Shown: positions 1 to 11,864, counted from the stretch's first letter. The stretch: 64,000 nt of DNA from Malania oleifera (GCF_029873635.1 NC_080417.1:27991682-28055681), one strand, 5' to 3'. The notes: a model not told the origin generated them from the sequence alone. Numbers and translations are program-made.

Positions 1-613
1 GATTCATGGTGTTTGGATCATTGACCAAGCGTGGGGTATCGCTTGCAGAGGTGATTACTCTAGCCTATTGAAGGAGTGCTTAAGCTTGGAGTATCGCTTG
101 GAGAGGTGTAGCTCTAGCCTATTGAAAGAGAGTGTAACAGTTTTGTTCTACCCAGAAAGGAACTGGTTTAGTGAATCCTTTGGTGGTTTGCCAAAGGGAG
201 TACATTAGTTGATCAATACTTTGCGAAAATCTCAAAGGGAGTACGTTGATTGGTTAACACCCAAAGATAAATTAACTAAGAGTTTATTTAAATTCTGAGT
301 TATTGGGAATTTGAGCTGTGGTTTGCATTGAAGAAACAAGTTTCATTACTACAAGGCTTGAATCAAATACATGGGGCTGCAAAAGCTGAAAGCTGAATAT
401 TGAATTTTTTGGATTGAACACTTTGGTTGATTGATTGACTGAAAGTTTTGATTTACTTGAGTTGTGTTGTGATTAGTTGTGGATTAAATAAAGAACTAAG
501 GATTGGTTTTATGATTTCTGAAATAACAAGAGGTTAAGAATTCATAAAAGGTTTAATAAAAAATTTTAATAACCCAATTCACCCCCCTTCTTGGGACTAC
601 ACCTTAGTTTTCA
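1..613 (+). mobile_element. Sirevirus-type LTR (element B), 3' part only
   Basis: This is the R/U5 part of a Copia LTR running off the left edge of the window. It carries the pyrimidine-rich tail common to the Sirevirus LTRs here (CAATTCACCCCCC then TTCTTGGG, 576-595) and ends in TTTTCA at 613. The same U5 text (repeated 'tatcgctt.gagaggtg' and 'tagtgaatcctttggtgg' blocks) is found in solo LTR K at 29400-29830, and K has the same tail ending, so the two belong to one family. Immediately after 613 the integrase of element A resumes, so B was inserted into A. Whether it is a solo LTR or the 3' LTR of a full element cannot be seen. If the 613 boundary is right the expected target duplication is AGTTC (614-618); its partner lies outside the window. 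Confidence 0.75.
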
Positions 614-1223
614 AGTTCTTTCTTTCAACTACTCCGTTTTGCTGTGGAGTTTTAGGTGCAGAGAAATTGTATGAATAACCATTTTCATTACAAAAATCTT
701 CTAAATCTTGGTTTCTGAATTCTTTTCCCCTATCACGCCTAATGTGAACAATGGGCACACCTTTTTCATTTTGTACTTTTCCACATATATGAATAAAAGC
801 ATTGCATGTGTCACTTTTGTTTGCCAAAAAGATAACACAAGGAAATCTTGAAAAGTCATCAACAATAATAAATGCATACAATTTTCCAGTTATGCTTGCA
901 ACATCATTTGGCCCAAATAGATCAAGGTGAATTAACTCTAATGATGTTGATGAGGAAATCACTTTCTTAGTTTTAAAAGGGGATTTACTTTGTTTTCCAT
1001 ATGGGCAAGCATCACACACTTTGTCTTTAATATAGTTATCTTTAGGTAAGCCATTTACTAGCTCTTTAGAAGATAGTCTATGCAAAAGATCCATGCTAGT
1101 GTGACCTAACCTCCTATGCCATAGCCAACTAGATTCACTAGTTATAGCCAAACATCTAACATCACAAGAATTAAAATCATCAAATTCAATGGTGTAGACG
1201 TTTAATTCACGTTTGCCTACCAA
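614..1223 (-). pseudogene. Copia element A: GAG-pre-integrase and integrase fragment
   Basis: Part of the polyprotein of Copia element A that would insert the cDNA into the host genome. The translation carries the pre-integrase motif LWHRRLGHTSMDLL, the following C-x2-C (CDACPYGKQSK), the integrase core start LIHLDLFGP with its first catalytic Asp, a second Asp region (VHIRRDRGKEF), and the motif PQQNGVVERKN that carries the catalytic Glu. Reading stops right after VERKN because the LTR of element B was inserted there; the last five codons of the open frame come from B. The remaining integrase, reverse transcriptase and RNase H would lie beyond the left edge. The frame is open for about 200 codons. 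It matches the frame of the upstream protease piece, so this part has few lesions other than the insertion. Confidence 0.85.
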
Positions 1224-1256
1224 TATAATATTTCCATGTAAGTCAATTATTAAGCA

Positions 1257-1547
1257 TTATGTAGATTGAAATAAAACATTTAGACCTTTGTCGCATAGCT
1301 GACTAACACTCAACATGTTATGCCTAAGTGTATCTACAAGTGCAACATTTTCAATAGAGAGAGAAGAATTACCAATTTTACCTTTACCTATGATTCTTCC
1401 CTTGGCATTGTCTCTAAACATCACGAGCCCTTCTTTCTTGTAGGAAAGAGAAATGAATTTTCTGGCATCTCCCTTCATGTGCCTTGAACACCCGCTGTAA
1501 AGGATCCACTTTTTCTTCATTAGAGAGGTCTTCAAGCAAACCTGCAA
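1257..1547 (-). pseudogene. Copia element A: aspartic protease region
   Basis: Retropepsin-like region that would cleave the Gag-Pol polyprotein. The translation contains WILYSGCSRHMKGD, then GRIIGKGKIG and the LRHNMLSVSQLCDKG block typical of the Copia protease to pre-integrase stretch. The family motif is D-S-G-(C/A); here the catalytic Asp is read as Tyr, a GAT to TAT type change that would inactivate the enzyme. Element D has the normal Asp at the same place (WYIDSGCSRHM). It is in the same frame as the integrase piece downstream, separated from it by a stop near 1225-1256. Confidence 0.8.
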
Positions 1548-1553
1548 ACAGAG

Positions 1554-2327
1554 TTAGGTGATTTGTTTTGGTACCCAATTTTCCTTGGGTCCTATGGGGT
1601 TAGTGTTCTTGATCACCCATACGCACCTCTTTCCTTTTCCTCTATTTCCTCTAAAAGGATAAGTGAAGCGTATATGACACTTTCTTTCACAGTATAGGCA
1701 AGTTTTATTAGCATGCAAAGGGTTTGGTTTGGGTGCTGAACTTTTGTTAGGTAATGAGTTCCTTTTGGCACATAAATTTGTAACACCAATAGATTTAGAT
1801 GATGAAAAACCATAACCTAAACCTGCTTTGAAAATCCCAAATCTTTGGGCCCCAAGTATTTTGTTAAAAGTCCCCTTTCCACTTGTAAACTTGTAAATAG
1901 TCATGCTTTGGTCCTCAATTTTCCTTTTCAAAGACAAGTTTTCCTCAACACTTTCATTAATTTGATTTTTCAAATTTTCGATTTTCTTTTGTAAAATCTC
2001 GTGATCTATTCTAGAACTTTCATTAATTTTTTCAATTTTTGTATTTAAAGATGCATTTTCTTCCTTTAAAGTGGAACAAAGACATACCTCTTGTCTTTTG
2101 CATTTTGAGTGTGTTTCTTCAAGATGTTTATTTCTTCTTTTAGTTGCAATTAACTCATTATAAAGTTTTCTACAGGTTTCTTCTATCTCATTATATGAAG
2201 GAGAGTATTCGTCATTGGAACTTACCTCATCTTGCTCATCTGCTATGAAGCAAAAGTTTGCAACTTCTTCTTCATTTTCTTCGTCGGTGGAGAGTCCATC
2301 GAGCTCATCCCACTCGGTTGCATTCAT
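1554..2327 (-). pseudogene. Copia element A: Gag C-terminal coiled coil and second zinc knuckle
   Basis: C-terminal Gag part of a Sirevirus-like Copia element. It opens with an acidic stretch (DELDGLSTDEENEEE), followed by a long heptad-rich Glu/Lys/Asn segment (about residues 50-150) that reads as a coiled coil, as in Sirevirus Gag. Near the end is CLYCERKCHIRFTYPF, a CCHC-like knuckle whose last Cys is Tyr, then the WVPK motif that marks the end of Gag in these elements. A stop (TAA, 1554-1556) follows WVPKQIT and is followed by a TTTGCAG tract before the protease region. Element D has stops at the same place. Confidence 0.75.
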
Positions 2328-2354
2328 GGCTTTATATTTCTTTTTATTCCCTTG

Positions 2355-3246
2355 CTAATTGTTGCCTTTGTTTTTGAGTAGGGGACATTTAGCCATCCAG
2401 TGTCCGGGCTTCTTGCAATTGTAGCACCTCATGCTCGATTCTCCTTTATTCTTTTGCTTACTCTGCTTGTTTAGCACGAATTTCCCGATTCTCCTGGTGA
2501 TGAGAGCTATTTCTTCCTCATTGTCGCACTCATCTTTTTCTTCTTCCATAATTTCCTTCTTGCTTGCTGTCATTAGAGCTGTATCAGTTGTCTTTTTTCA
2601 GCTTATATACTTCAACTATAGCATTCTTCTTCTTGATCTCATAAGCCATGAGAGACCCAATGAGCTCATCAAGAGTGACCTTGGATAGTTCCTTTGCTTC
2701 TTCAATTGCAGTAGACTTTGCATGCCATGATTCCAGTAGTGAACGAAGAACTTTCTGAACATTGTCTTCCATAGAGTATTCCTTATCAAGTGCTTTCAAG
2801 CCATTTTTTATATGTATAAAGTGTGTAAACGTGGAAGTGATCGACTCACCTTCTTCCATTTTAAACATTTCATATTCTTTAACCAACATATAGATTTTTG
2901 ATTTTTTGACTTGAGATGTACCTTCATATGTTCCCTGGAGCTTTTTCCATATTTCCTTTGTAGTGTTGCATTCGCAAATACGGTTGTACTCTTCATCACT
3001 CACAACACAATAGAGAAAATTTTTTGTTTTGAAGTTCAATTGAACCAACCTTGAGTCAGCATCAGAAAACTTCTTGTTTGGTATGATCTAACCTTGTTCA
3101 TCCTTGAATATGTAATCTCCGGTGATTACATTCCACATTTTCAAGTTGTATGACTGAATAAAGATTGTCATTCGGTCTTTCCATGTAGGGTAGTTACTTC
3201 CATTAAACTTTGGTGGATGGTCAACCAATTGTCCTTGGGAAAACAT
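2355..3246 (-). pseudogene. Copia element A: Gag N-terminal half (UBN2-type) and zinc knuckle
   Basis: Gag of element A, which would form the particle and bind RNA. I start it at the ATG complementary to 3244-3246, about 50 bp inside the PBS; it opens MFSQGQLVDHPPKFNGSNY, the usual Copia Gag start. A TAG near 3089 interrupts it, then an open stretch (2584-3048) carries the UBN2 features (NTTKEIWKKLQGTYEGT, then VTLDELIGSLMAYE). Around 2580 the frame shifts, and the next piece (2355-2573) has a canonical nucleocapsid knuckle CYNCKKPGHWMAKC. At least one stop and one frameshift make it a pseudogene. Confidence 0.8.
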
Positions 3247-3298
3247 ATCCCCAATTGATCTTTGTGCTCTAAATGTTACTCCGAAGGTCTAGAGACTA

Positions 3299-3310
3299 TC
3301 TCTGATACCA
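3299..3310 (-). other. Primer binding site of element A (initiator Met tRNA type)
   Basis: On the minus strand this reads TGGTATCAGAGA, eleven of twelve bases matching the usual plant LTR primer site TGGTATCAGAGC. It lies two bases inside the LTR boundary at 3313, where reverse transcription of A would have been primed. Confidence 0.85.
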
Positions 3311-3312
3311 CT

Positions 3313-5003
3313 TGTCAGCCCAGGTGTGTGTCTAGAAGGGGTGAATAGACGTCTTTCGTGGATATGTAACTTTTTCTACAAAATAAACTTTGTGCAAGAA
3401 ACAAGTGAAATATATTACAATAAATGACGAACAAAAAAAATCACAAAAAATAAATAGTGAAGGGAGAAAGAAGCTCAACACAACGATGTTAACATCGACA
3501 CCGAGCCTACATCCACACCTTGAGACCAACTCAAGGATTCCCCAAATCCACTAAGTAATCCTCCTTCAAGATGGAGAAGCCTTTACAATCACGGGTACAC
3601 AACCCAGCTACTCACCAAGACCTACAACAAGATGATCACCAAGAGTCACCTTACAAAGGCTCACAAAGAACCCCCTAATATAATGAATCAAAGAAAGTAG
3701 ATACAACTTCAAAGTGCTCCTTCTTGAGCTGATAAGATAAGTCAAAATCTCACACTACTCTCTTGTGCAAAGATATGTAAACAAGAGTAAGGAACAAAAA
3801 AGCTTGAGAACAAGAATGAAACCCCAATATGAATGCTTAATAATGATGCTCAACCACCAAAATGCTTAACTGAACATAAAATGAATGCTAGAGGCTTATA
3901 TTTAAGGCCAAAGGGACGAGTAGCACGTTGGAGAGCCGTTGGACATTAATGGAGAAAAGACAAGCCCAAAACTAGTCGTTATTGCGCATAAAATGCAGTC
4001 TACCGCCTGACACTCGTTGACGAGTCCATGGACTAGTTGACGAATCATACACGTGCGTTAGTCGACGAATCCCTTGTATTAGTCGACAAGTATTCTCTAT
4101 AGGTTTCAGTTAGGTCTCGATATCTCTTTGTCGATGAGTCCTTGTATACGTCGACGAGCCACCTTCATGCCTTGGTCGATGAATCCCCTGTATTCATTGA
4201 CGAGTTATCTCTAAAATTTTAGGTGGTCTCAGCAACTCTTCATCAATGAGTCCCTATGTACATCGACGAGTCCCTCGTATGTTTTGGTCGACGAATCCTC
4301 TATATTCATCGACAAGTTACCTTTGAGATTTTAGTTGGTCTCAGGATCTCTTCGTCGATGAGTCCCTGTGTACGTCGACAAGTCCCTCGTATGTGGTGGT
4401 TGACGAATCCCCTGTATTCATCGACGAGCCCTTTTGTTTTACTTAAATAAAGATCTAAATGAATTTGGACAAGTTCAAAAATAGTTTTTGTTCAAGTTAA
4501 AATCCAATCTTGTCTAGAATTATTTTTTTACCATTTATAAGATGTCTTGATTTGATAAAACATGTTTGAAAGACATTTTGACATCTTATGCAATTTAAGT
4601 GACTCGATATGCATGTGTAAACTCAGTTTTTATGTTCTAACCTATTATGAACTAAATGTATATGCAATTGCTCGTCTCTTGCAAGTTACTCTTGAACATA
4701 TCACATGCACAGGAGTTACAACATTAATCCTACCTCTCACACAACCCAAAAATTATACAAACAATGTAAGATTTCAAATGCGCTTTGGTTGGTTGTGCTC
4801 CGGATGTTCCATGTGTTGAACTTTAGTAATGGTCATTTGCTCATTGCTTCTTCGATATACGCCTGATCCTTATGCTTGCTTTATAATTGTCCTATATATC
4901 TGAACTGAACTTGAGGAAAAATATTAGCAGACCTAAGAACCACTAATGGGTTGTTGTCCTCAAAACAAGCTGGTATGAGAATCCTTAGCCACTAGGGCTA
5001 ACA
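3313..5003 (-). mobile_element. 5' LTR of Copia element A
   Basis: An LTR of 1691 bp read on the minus strand. Its ends are TGTCAGCCC at 3313-3321 and GGGCTAACA at 4995-5003, inverted repeats with one mismatch, and the PBS lies next to the inner end. A TATA-like TTAAATATAAGC (minus) is at about 3895-3906. Upstream of it, at 4013-4430, is a dense cluster of TCGTCGACGA-like palindromes, listed separately. The expected target duplication next to the outer end is ATATA (5004-5008); its partner is outside the window. The Sirevirus signature 'gttttgagg..aac' near the outer end resembles 'gttttgatgataacaaa' of the other LTRs here. Confidence 0.8.
4013..4430 (-). repeat. Array of TCGTCGACGA-type palindromes in the U3 of element A
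   Basis: About fifteen copies of variants of TCGACGAG / TCGACGAA occur in 418 bp, for example at 4013-4025, 4062-4070, 4171-4179, 4261-4270, 4366-4380 and 4420-4428. The full core TCGTCGACGA is its own reverse complement. The last three quarters also show a longer ~110-115-bp repeat that includes 'ttttag.tggtctcag'. The array is upstream of the LTR TATA. Many CG steps are changed to TG or CA, as expected after methylation and deamination. Confidence 0.85.
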
Positions 5004-5008
5004 ATATA

Positions 5009-5015
5009 TAATCTG

Positions 5016-5071
<56 letters not shown>

Positions 5072-6230
5072 TGTTATTGAAAAAAAATCAAAGTATGTTG
5101 TATAGTTGATGATTCGAAAGTCTAAAGTAAGCTATAATTGTTATTGAAAAAAAAAATTAAAGTACACTGTAATTAATATATATTGTATTTTATACGGTAT
5201 TTTGTATGTGTAATTGTTATATATTTAATGTGTTCATTTGTTTTTATTTAATGATAGGTTAATTTGGTTAATTTTCTATTAATTAATATGAGGTTAGGGT
5301 TGAATTCCTTATTTGTAATTGAATTTTAAAATTACATGTGTTATTAAGATATCTAAAGAAAATTGATTTGGTTTTAAAAATTAAGGGCGTGTTCAAAAAA
5401 TGATTTGATTTTGTGTAGTGGATTTGGCCAAAAAAACATGCATCATAATATATAATTTTTAATTAAAAAATAACAATATGAATTATATTAACTATAAAAA
5501 TAATAATTAAAACTCGTGAAATATTATTAAAAAGTTTCACAATCATATGTAATTCAACCCTAACCTCCAATATACATTCAAGCTTACCAAATACATCTAT
5601 ACATACACATACTCACATACTTATACATGTATACAAATATACATATGCAAACTCACATTCGCGTGCACATATATGTGTACAAACTCACACACACACATTC
5701 ACACGTGCACGCACACGCACACACACACACACACTTTGTGTACATGCATATATACACATACTGTTAATTCACATGCATGGTCACACATACATGAGCATAA
5801 AAAGAATATTAAAAATAAAAAATTAGTAATGTTGTAATTAACAAATAATTAAGATACATATTTAATGAGAACTTATTAGACTCTCATTATAAAATAATCT
5901 ATTTTTTCATTATTATTAAAAAAAGAACTATTTAACGAGGGTAATTGTATCTCCCCATTCTTAGTTTAAAATTCTTAATTGTGGTTTAAACCTCTTGTCC
6001 TCCTAAAAATTTCTTGACATAAAATAACACATTCTAAAAGTCATAAATTTAGGCATGCACGAATAGTCCTCTTCCCTTCTCTAAAATTTTTTATTCTTCT
6101 CGTCTTATAAAGAAAACAACTTACTATCAAACTATTTGATATGGCTACTATGACTTATTGTAGTCATAGTAGTTTTACTTCTTAACTATTTGATGTTCAT
6201 GAACACAGTAGTTTTACTTCTTAACTGTTA
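5009..6230. repeat. AT-rich intergenic stretch with TA/TG and AC microsatellites
   Basis: No gene is visible. There is a (TA)n then (TG)n run at about 5015-5068 and an AC-rich run at about 5690-5735. A 17-bp perfect inverted repeat (GAGGTTAGGGTTGAATT at 5290-5306 and its complement at 5551-5567) spans 278 bp; it could be a degraded small inverted-repeat element, but I see no target duplication. The rest is A/T-rich and without coding signal. Confidence 0.6.
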
Positions 6231-6234
6231 TTGG

Positions 6235-6560
6235 ATATACTATTTTTTCATGATTAATTTGAAACGTCAACTGCATGGCTGATATAGTACTGTTAAATGC
6301 ATGCTGGTAGTTGATTAGGAGTGCATGCTAATTGAACTGAATGTCACCTGCACGGCTAATGCAGTGACTTGTGAATTGCATGCTGTAGAAACTCTTAGGA
6401 TATCTGGTGCATGGTTTGTGATATGTAGGATGGGAAAATGTTCTGTTTATAGACGACATACTGCCAAATTTTTTATTAGATTTTTCTCAAAATAATCAAA
6501 GTGTATAAACCGTGTGTCGAATGATTAACAAATGCTGCATGCTGAACTTTATTTTAAAGG
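6235..6560. repeat. Dispersed repeat related to 60540-61090
   Basis: This non-coding stretch upstream of the MULE transposase shares collinear blocks with the 3' interior of Sirevirus C. The blocks are 'ctgcatggctgatgcag'-like, 'gtgaattgcatgct', 'aattttttaaatagattt'-like and 'atgctgaa.tttttttaaagga'-like. The blocks keep their order, with an insertion between the last two in the copy at 60540-61090. What the repeat is remains unknown. It is either a piece of the C-type Sirevirus interior or a sequence that C picked up. Confidence 0.5.
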
Positions 6561-6693
6561 ATTACTGCATAATGAATGGGGTCATGATATAGTTGATTAG
6601 CTTACCATGAATGAAAATAGCTTTTATGTCATGCGCTTATATATACAATTTTGTTTTTCATAGGTCTTTACTATTTCTTGAGGGTCGATCTAA

Positions 6694-9357
6694 ATGGCAG
6701 GAAGCTCAAGTAGTGTTTCGGCGACGGTGTTGTTGTATATGGGGGGAATTATTACTGGAGTAGAAGGTGTTAGTTATAGTACTAAGCCGATTCAACCAAT
6801 TCAAATTGGCCATAGGAGTAAATTAAATAAATTGTATGTGAAGATATACAAATATTTGCATATTGATCCATATCAATATGCATTGCGGGTGACCACAAGA
6901 TACCCTATGCGAGGGTTCAATGATATAGTCCTCTATGAGGCTATTCCCGTAACTGATGATTATGGTTTGCACATTGTCTTGGATGAACATTGCGTAGGTC
7001 CGACATATTTAACTGTAAAGTAATATGTCGAAACCATTCCTCACATGGGTGTCACCGCGGATAGGCAGATGGGGACGTCTACCAAGCATGTGGTTGAAGT
7101 GGTGGAAGACACCCAAAAAACACGTCATTATGAAATGACCGTGGAAGAAGTATTAAACCATACATGAGTGCGAAGGTTGGTGGGACACCTGTGATGGATT
7201 TCAATGAATGTCTGGGGTCGTTGTTCAAGCCGCCGACGTACGAAAGACTTGTTCTTCACACAAATGATCATGGAGGTTGCGAAGAAGTTCCAGCAGAAGG
7301 TCAAGAATCATTGTTTGCCATTGCAAACAACGTGTTAGATGAGGGGATGAATATTAGGAACGATATTAATTTAAAAATGAAGACACATACGAGCAGGAAA
7401 TAGGTGAAGGGTTAAATGAGTTCACCGATGATGTGAACCCACCCCCCGTGAAACAAATGATGCCACGTATGATGCCTAGTTTATGGATGAACCTCCAATG
7501 TACACTCAAATTGACTTAGATGCTACAAATTTGTCATGTGAAGAGGAGCTTCCTATACGAGTGACTTGGGATGAATCATCTGAGCTGGGTAAGGGGATGC
7601 TATTTGGGTCGAAGGATCAGCTGATAGCAGCAGTGTGAATATATCATGCTCGAACCCATCATGACTCCTACATTGTGCAGTCTACCTAATGTTATTGGTT
7701 GTTTGGTGTAAGGAGTTCGATTATGGATGGAGAATGCGTGCAATATATCGGATGAAACACCAATTATTCGAAATCACCCAATATGGTGGTCCACACACGT
7801 ATTTGAATGAACTTCTCTTATAGGACCATAACCAAATCACATCGTCCCTCATTGTTAGGGAGGTAGTGAATATGATAAGGAGAGATGCATCAACATCAAT
7901 CACCACATTGAAAGAGTTCATAGATCTTCATTTCGGCTATTCGATCTCATATAAGAAGGTCTAGTTGGGCAAACATAAGACAATTGCCCAAGTATTCGGC
8001 GATTGGGAGATGTCTTATCAAACTTTGCTGAAGTGGATGGAAGCGATGTGCGTATACAATCCTGGTACTATAGTCAAATGGAGGTGGACTCTTGTTCCAG
8101 GTTGCGAAAACACCACAACGTTTGTATCTGCATTTTGGTCGTTTGAAGCATCTATTTAGGATTTTCATTACTGCCCTCCCATTATATGTATAGATGGGAC
8201 ACACCTGTACGGTAAGTATAAAGGTAAACTCCTAATTGTGACGTGCTCAGATGCAAATAGGAAAATATTTTTCATTGCATTCGCTATTGTCCAAAAAGAA
8301 AGCCTAGACACATAGAATTGGTTTCTATGTTGTCTTCGTTCCATCATCGATAGGTACAAAATTTTCTTGATATCAGATCGTCATCTAGGAATTCTCACTT
8401 TAGTGCAACGCAATCCTGATTGGCAACCACCACGTGCCCACCACCAATTCTGCCTTCGACATGTGGTCATCAACTTTAATACGAAAGTATAGAGTTTCAA
8501 TCTAAAGTGTATGACTGAGCGAGCAGGAAGGGAGCATTAGGTAAGGAAATTTGAAAAGTCGATGGAGAGGATATTAGATGAGGGTGGAGAACCAACAAGT
8601 AGTTTTTCGAGCAGATCCTTCCTCATATGTGGACTCAATGCCACGATGGTGGATGAAGGTATGGGAACATGACTACTAAACTTGTGGAATATTTCAACAT
8701 CGTCCTGAAAGGTGCTCATAGCCTCCCAATAATGGCCCATGTGCAACTAAAATTTAATTGCGTTGCACATTATTTCAATAGCCAACGAGAGGCTACTCGT
8801 AACGTAATATCTAGAGGAAATGCATTTACTCCACATATCCTACTAGCGATGGAAAGAAGGAAGCTAAAGGCGATTGAACATTGAGTCATGACGTTCAACC
8901 GATCCAAGGGTACCTTTAGCATCATAACCGTGCAAACGGGGCCACATGAAGTAAATAACATCCAAACTTTGAGCATAAGTAGACGTGAATGCTCATGTGG
9001 GAAGTGGAAAGCTTTACACTTTCCTTGCTCCCACCTTTCGGATACGTGTGTAAAGACACAGCTAAATGATGTCTAGTATGTTGAGTCACGTTGGAGTACT
9101 ATGCGACATATGCCGTGGATTTTCATCTAATTATGCACGAGGTATATTGGCCAGCATCCTCATTATTGAATTTGCAGGCAAATCCTGCGTATGCTTGGCA
9201 TAAAGGTCAACCTAGGAGCTCACGTCTACGAAATGAGATGGACACAAGGGAAGGTAGGAAGAAGAGCGCGTGCAATATATGTCATCAAGAAGGACATAAC
9301 CGCACAAGGTATCCAAGAAGGACCCAACTTGGGGATATAGCTGGACCATTGTATTGA
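6694..9357 (+). pseudogene. Mutator-like (MULE) transposase, broken
   Basis: DDE transposase of the MuDR type, which would cut and paste the MULE. The start at 6694 (MAGSSSSVSATVLLYMGG) is the usual opening. Around 7540-7800 is the N-terminal DNA-binding region (WDESSELGKGMLFGSKDQL, then DYGWRMRAIYRMK). The catalytic core has CIDGTHLYGKYKGKLL (first Asp, about 8190), LISDRHLGIL (second Asp, about 8370) and LVEYFNIVLKGAHSLP (Glu, about 8685). A SWIM zinc finger follows (CSCGKWKALHFPCSH, about 8990-9036), then a CCHC knuckle whose last Cys is Tyr (CNICHQEGHNRTRYP, about 9270). Many in-frame stops and several frameshifts interrupt it (for example after 7023, 7403, 8159 and 8884). I could not find terminal inverted repeats, so the limits of the element are open. 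Confidence 0.88.
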
Positions 9358-9489
9358 CTTCTTACGCACTTATAAGACTTTTACTATGCATCCTATTCTT
9401 TATATATTTATGTATTGCACTGGTGCCTTTTGCAAGATCAAGCAATGGTTTTCTGATCGGAGTGTGTTGACAATGAGTGATGATCATCG

Positions 9490-11290
9490 GTCCAGCTGAG
9501 CATGGGCTCATTGTCAAGCGGACCCCTTGTATTGCCAAGGGAGCACACTGTTAGTTGAGCGTTGGTTAGATATGGACAACTGCATCGTTAGATGGATACT
9601 TGATGTAGGTTTCTACGTGATCTATTGGATTGCATATATCTAGTTGGATTGGAATCTGGTGACCGCCTACGTGGAGCGATAGAGACTAGAGACACACACA
9701 TTCCATTTACCGCATAGGGAGGTGACCATCACACTGTAGGATGTTGTGGTTTTGTTGAGGTTGTTGATTGATGGGAGGCCCGTCACTGGTTGTACCGCTG
9801 GACCAGTAGAGGGCCCTGCAGACCGTTAGGTAGGACTCACACTGCATCGTATGTGCGAGCGTTTGTTAGGGTTAGTGCCACCAGACAAAGAGTTGGTTGG
9901 TGCATGTATCCGTATGCGATTTCTCAAGGTTGAGATGTTTCATTAGCTCCTAGAAGATGTAGATGATCCTACTGTAGCGTGCCACGCCCAAGCCCATATG
10001 TTGCGTTTAATATGTGGGATCCTATTTTGTGACCTTTTGGGGAGTTTCGCGCATATGATATTCCTTCCATTGCTAGCAGACTTGGGAGAGATTCGTTTGT
10101 ATAGTTGGGGGTCCGCAACTTTAGTGTGGCTTTGCAAGGAGATGTGCCGCATTGCACACATGTCGAGGTGGGAGATCTCAGGCCCACTACCCTTATTATA
10201 GGTTTGGGTCTATAAGAGATTCCCCTCTTTAGCTCCTACGGGCCTCAGTTTCTTGCATATTGAGAGGCATGAGGATGGTCGTCCAACTGATCCAGTACCA
10301 CTCACATTCCGATTAGTAATAACATCATTTACAGTGCATTCGTGCTATACATACTATGAATACTAATTCATAGTACTTACTAGTCGTTACATTCAAAAAC
10401 TTATATTTTATTCTATACAGATGGAGGGACAATATGAGGGCGCCGTCAGTTGCGCAACACACATTGCCCTAATATAGGTTTGAGTTGGACATGTACCAGG
10501 AGCATGAGGCATAGTGTGACAATGAGTAGCATATCATAGTCTTTTTCTACTAGATATGTATAGTTCCCTTGCATTTTACTTATGTTTAAGTGCAGTTCAT
10601 ATGGACACCCTACACACATGAAATTATAGCCGACCTACCCATCGATTATGCAGTTGGGAGTGACTTGTGGGTAGCCCGAGTGCCCATCATATGCTTTCAT
10701 ATTATGGAGTGGTATCTCCTTGACTGAGTTATGTTGTAGTTGGTTATCAATAGGGCATTCTAGACCACCTCTTGACGTTGGGGGTAGATGTACATGGAGA
10801 GGACCTATATGACATTGATGGATGTAGTTGAGGGGTGATGGACTGGATGACTGCACATGGGGTGTACATGACTGCATAGCAACATCAGCGAGAGTACATT
10901 CTACCGGGAGTGGCGGAGGACGGTCTGATGCATCCGGATGACCCACACTTTACTTGGTATAGGTCTATCACACGACACTTCATCAACAAGACCATTATTG
11001 TCTATATGAGCCTTATAAGAAAACTTTAACCCACACCTACTTTTTTAATGTGTATATTACGATGTTAATGTGTTAATCAATTTTTTTCATATACTGCAGG
11101 TTGATGTACTACACGAGGTTGATCTAATCTCTCCAGATCTTATAGTTTAGAGTTTAGTGAGAGTTGGATTGGACCTTGCCCAAAAGGACGGTCAACGGAT
11201 CCCTACACCTCGACTTGCCCCGCCTCCACAAAAAGGTCGACCAGCTCCAATACGAGGAGGTTGAGCAGCTTCCTCGAGTTGTCCATTGAG
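9490..11290 (+). pseudogene. Plant mobile domain (PMD, MAIN/MAIL-like) gene, broken
   Basis: The aminotransferase-like plant mobile domain is found in the Arabidopsis MAIN/MAIL proteins and in transposons. Conceptual translation in shifting frames gives ETHTFHLP..EVTITL.DV and IDGRPVTGCT (about 9690-9800), LICGILFCDLLG (about 10000), LADLGEIRLYSWGSATLVWL (about 10070-10130), WTPYTHEIIADLP (about 10600) and RVPIICFHIMEWYLLD (about 10680). Next comes HPDDPHFTWYRSITRHFINK (about 10930-10990). An apparent intron ending TATACTGCAG (11099) is followed by VDVLHEVDLISPDLIV and a Pro/Arg-rich tail. Several stops and frameshifts make it a pseudogene. It starts some 130 bp after the MULE transposase on the same strand, so it probably belongs to the same element. 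PMD genes are known in MULE and Gypsy transposons as well as in host loci. Confidence 0.85.
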
Positions 11291-11860
11291 TCTCACCTTC
11301 TCGCCGCCAATTGTATAGGCGGAGTACATGTTTGGCTCGTCAGCACCATATGCGCCTTCGCTAGGAGCCGATATTGTGGGACCATCTAGTAGATAGGAAA
11401 ACGCCCCTTCTGACTCTACTACCACCCTATCGACGTCATACCTATTAGATGACATTCTCGATGTGGAGGAGGTGGATGCACCCACCATGCCACCTCGTTC
11501 TCATGTAGAGCCATCATATGCATTATCTCCCCATGCGCTTCGCATGGATGTTGATTATGCATTATCTCTTAGCGGAGATGTTGGACATACAACATGTTGA
11601 CGGGATAGAACATCAAATGTAAATGAGCATCCATGAGAGGGCAGACGGAGACGACAGCCACCCTGAAACCGAAGGCAACCTCCATGCAGCATGGAGTAGT
11701 CACCTTTTGATTTCGAGTGTATAGTATCAATTATGTTTATTTCATATGTATAACATCGATTATTTTTTGTTCATTTGTATAGCATCGTTGCGTTATTTAT
11801 GTAGAATTAGGACTATTTATGCATTTTCCCCAACATGTATATATGAATGAAATTTGTGTA
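11291..11860. other. Non-coding tail after the PMD pseudogene
   Basis: The first part (to about 11500) may still be the decayed Pro/Ser-rich C-terminus of the PMD gene. A minus-strand open frame at 11192-11488 is a shadow with no recognisable features. The rest is T-rich with no gene visible. Confidence 0.4.
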
Positions 11861-11864
11861 TGAT

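Noticed and set aside
5290-5306. GGTTAGGGTTG, similar to a telomere repeat
   Set aside because: A single degenerate unit with no tandem TTTAGGG copies; not an interstitial telomere.
10635-11488. Minus-strand open frames 10635-10946 and 11192-11488
   Set aside because: They are antisense to the PMD pseudogene, whose plus-strand text is clearly recognisable.
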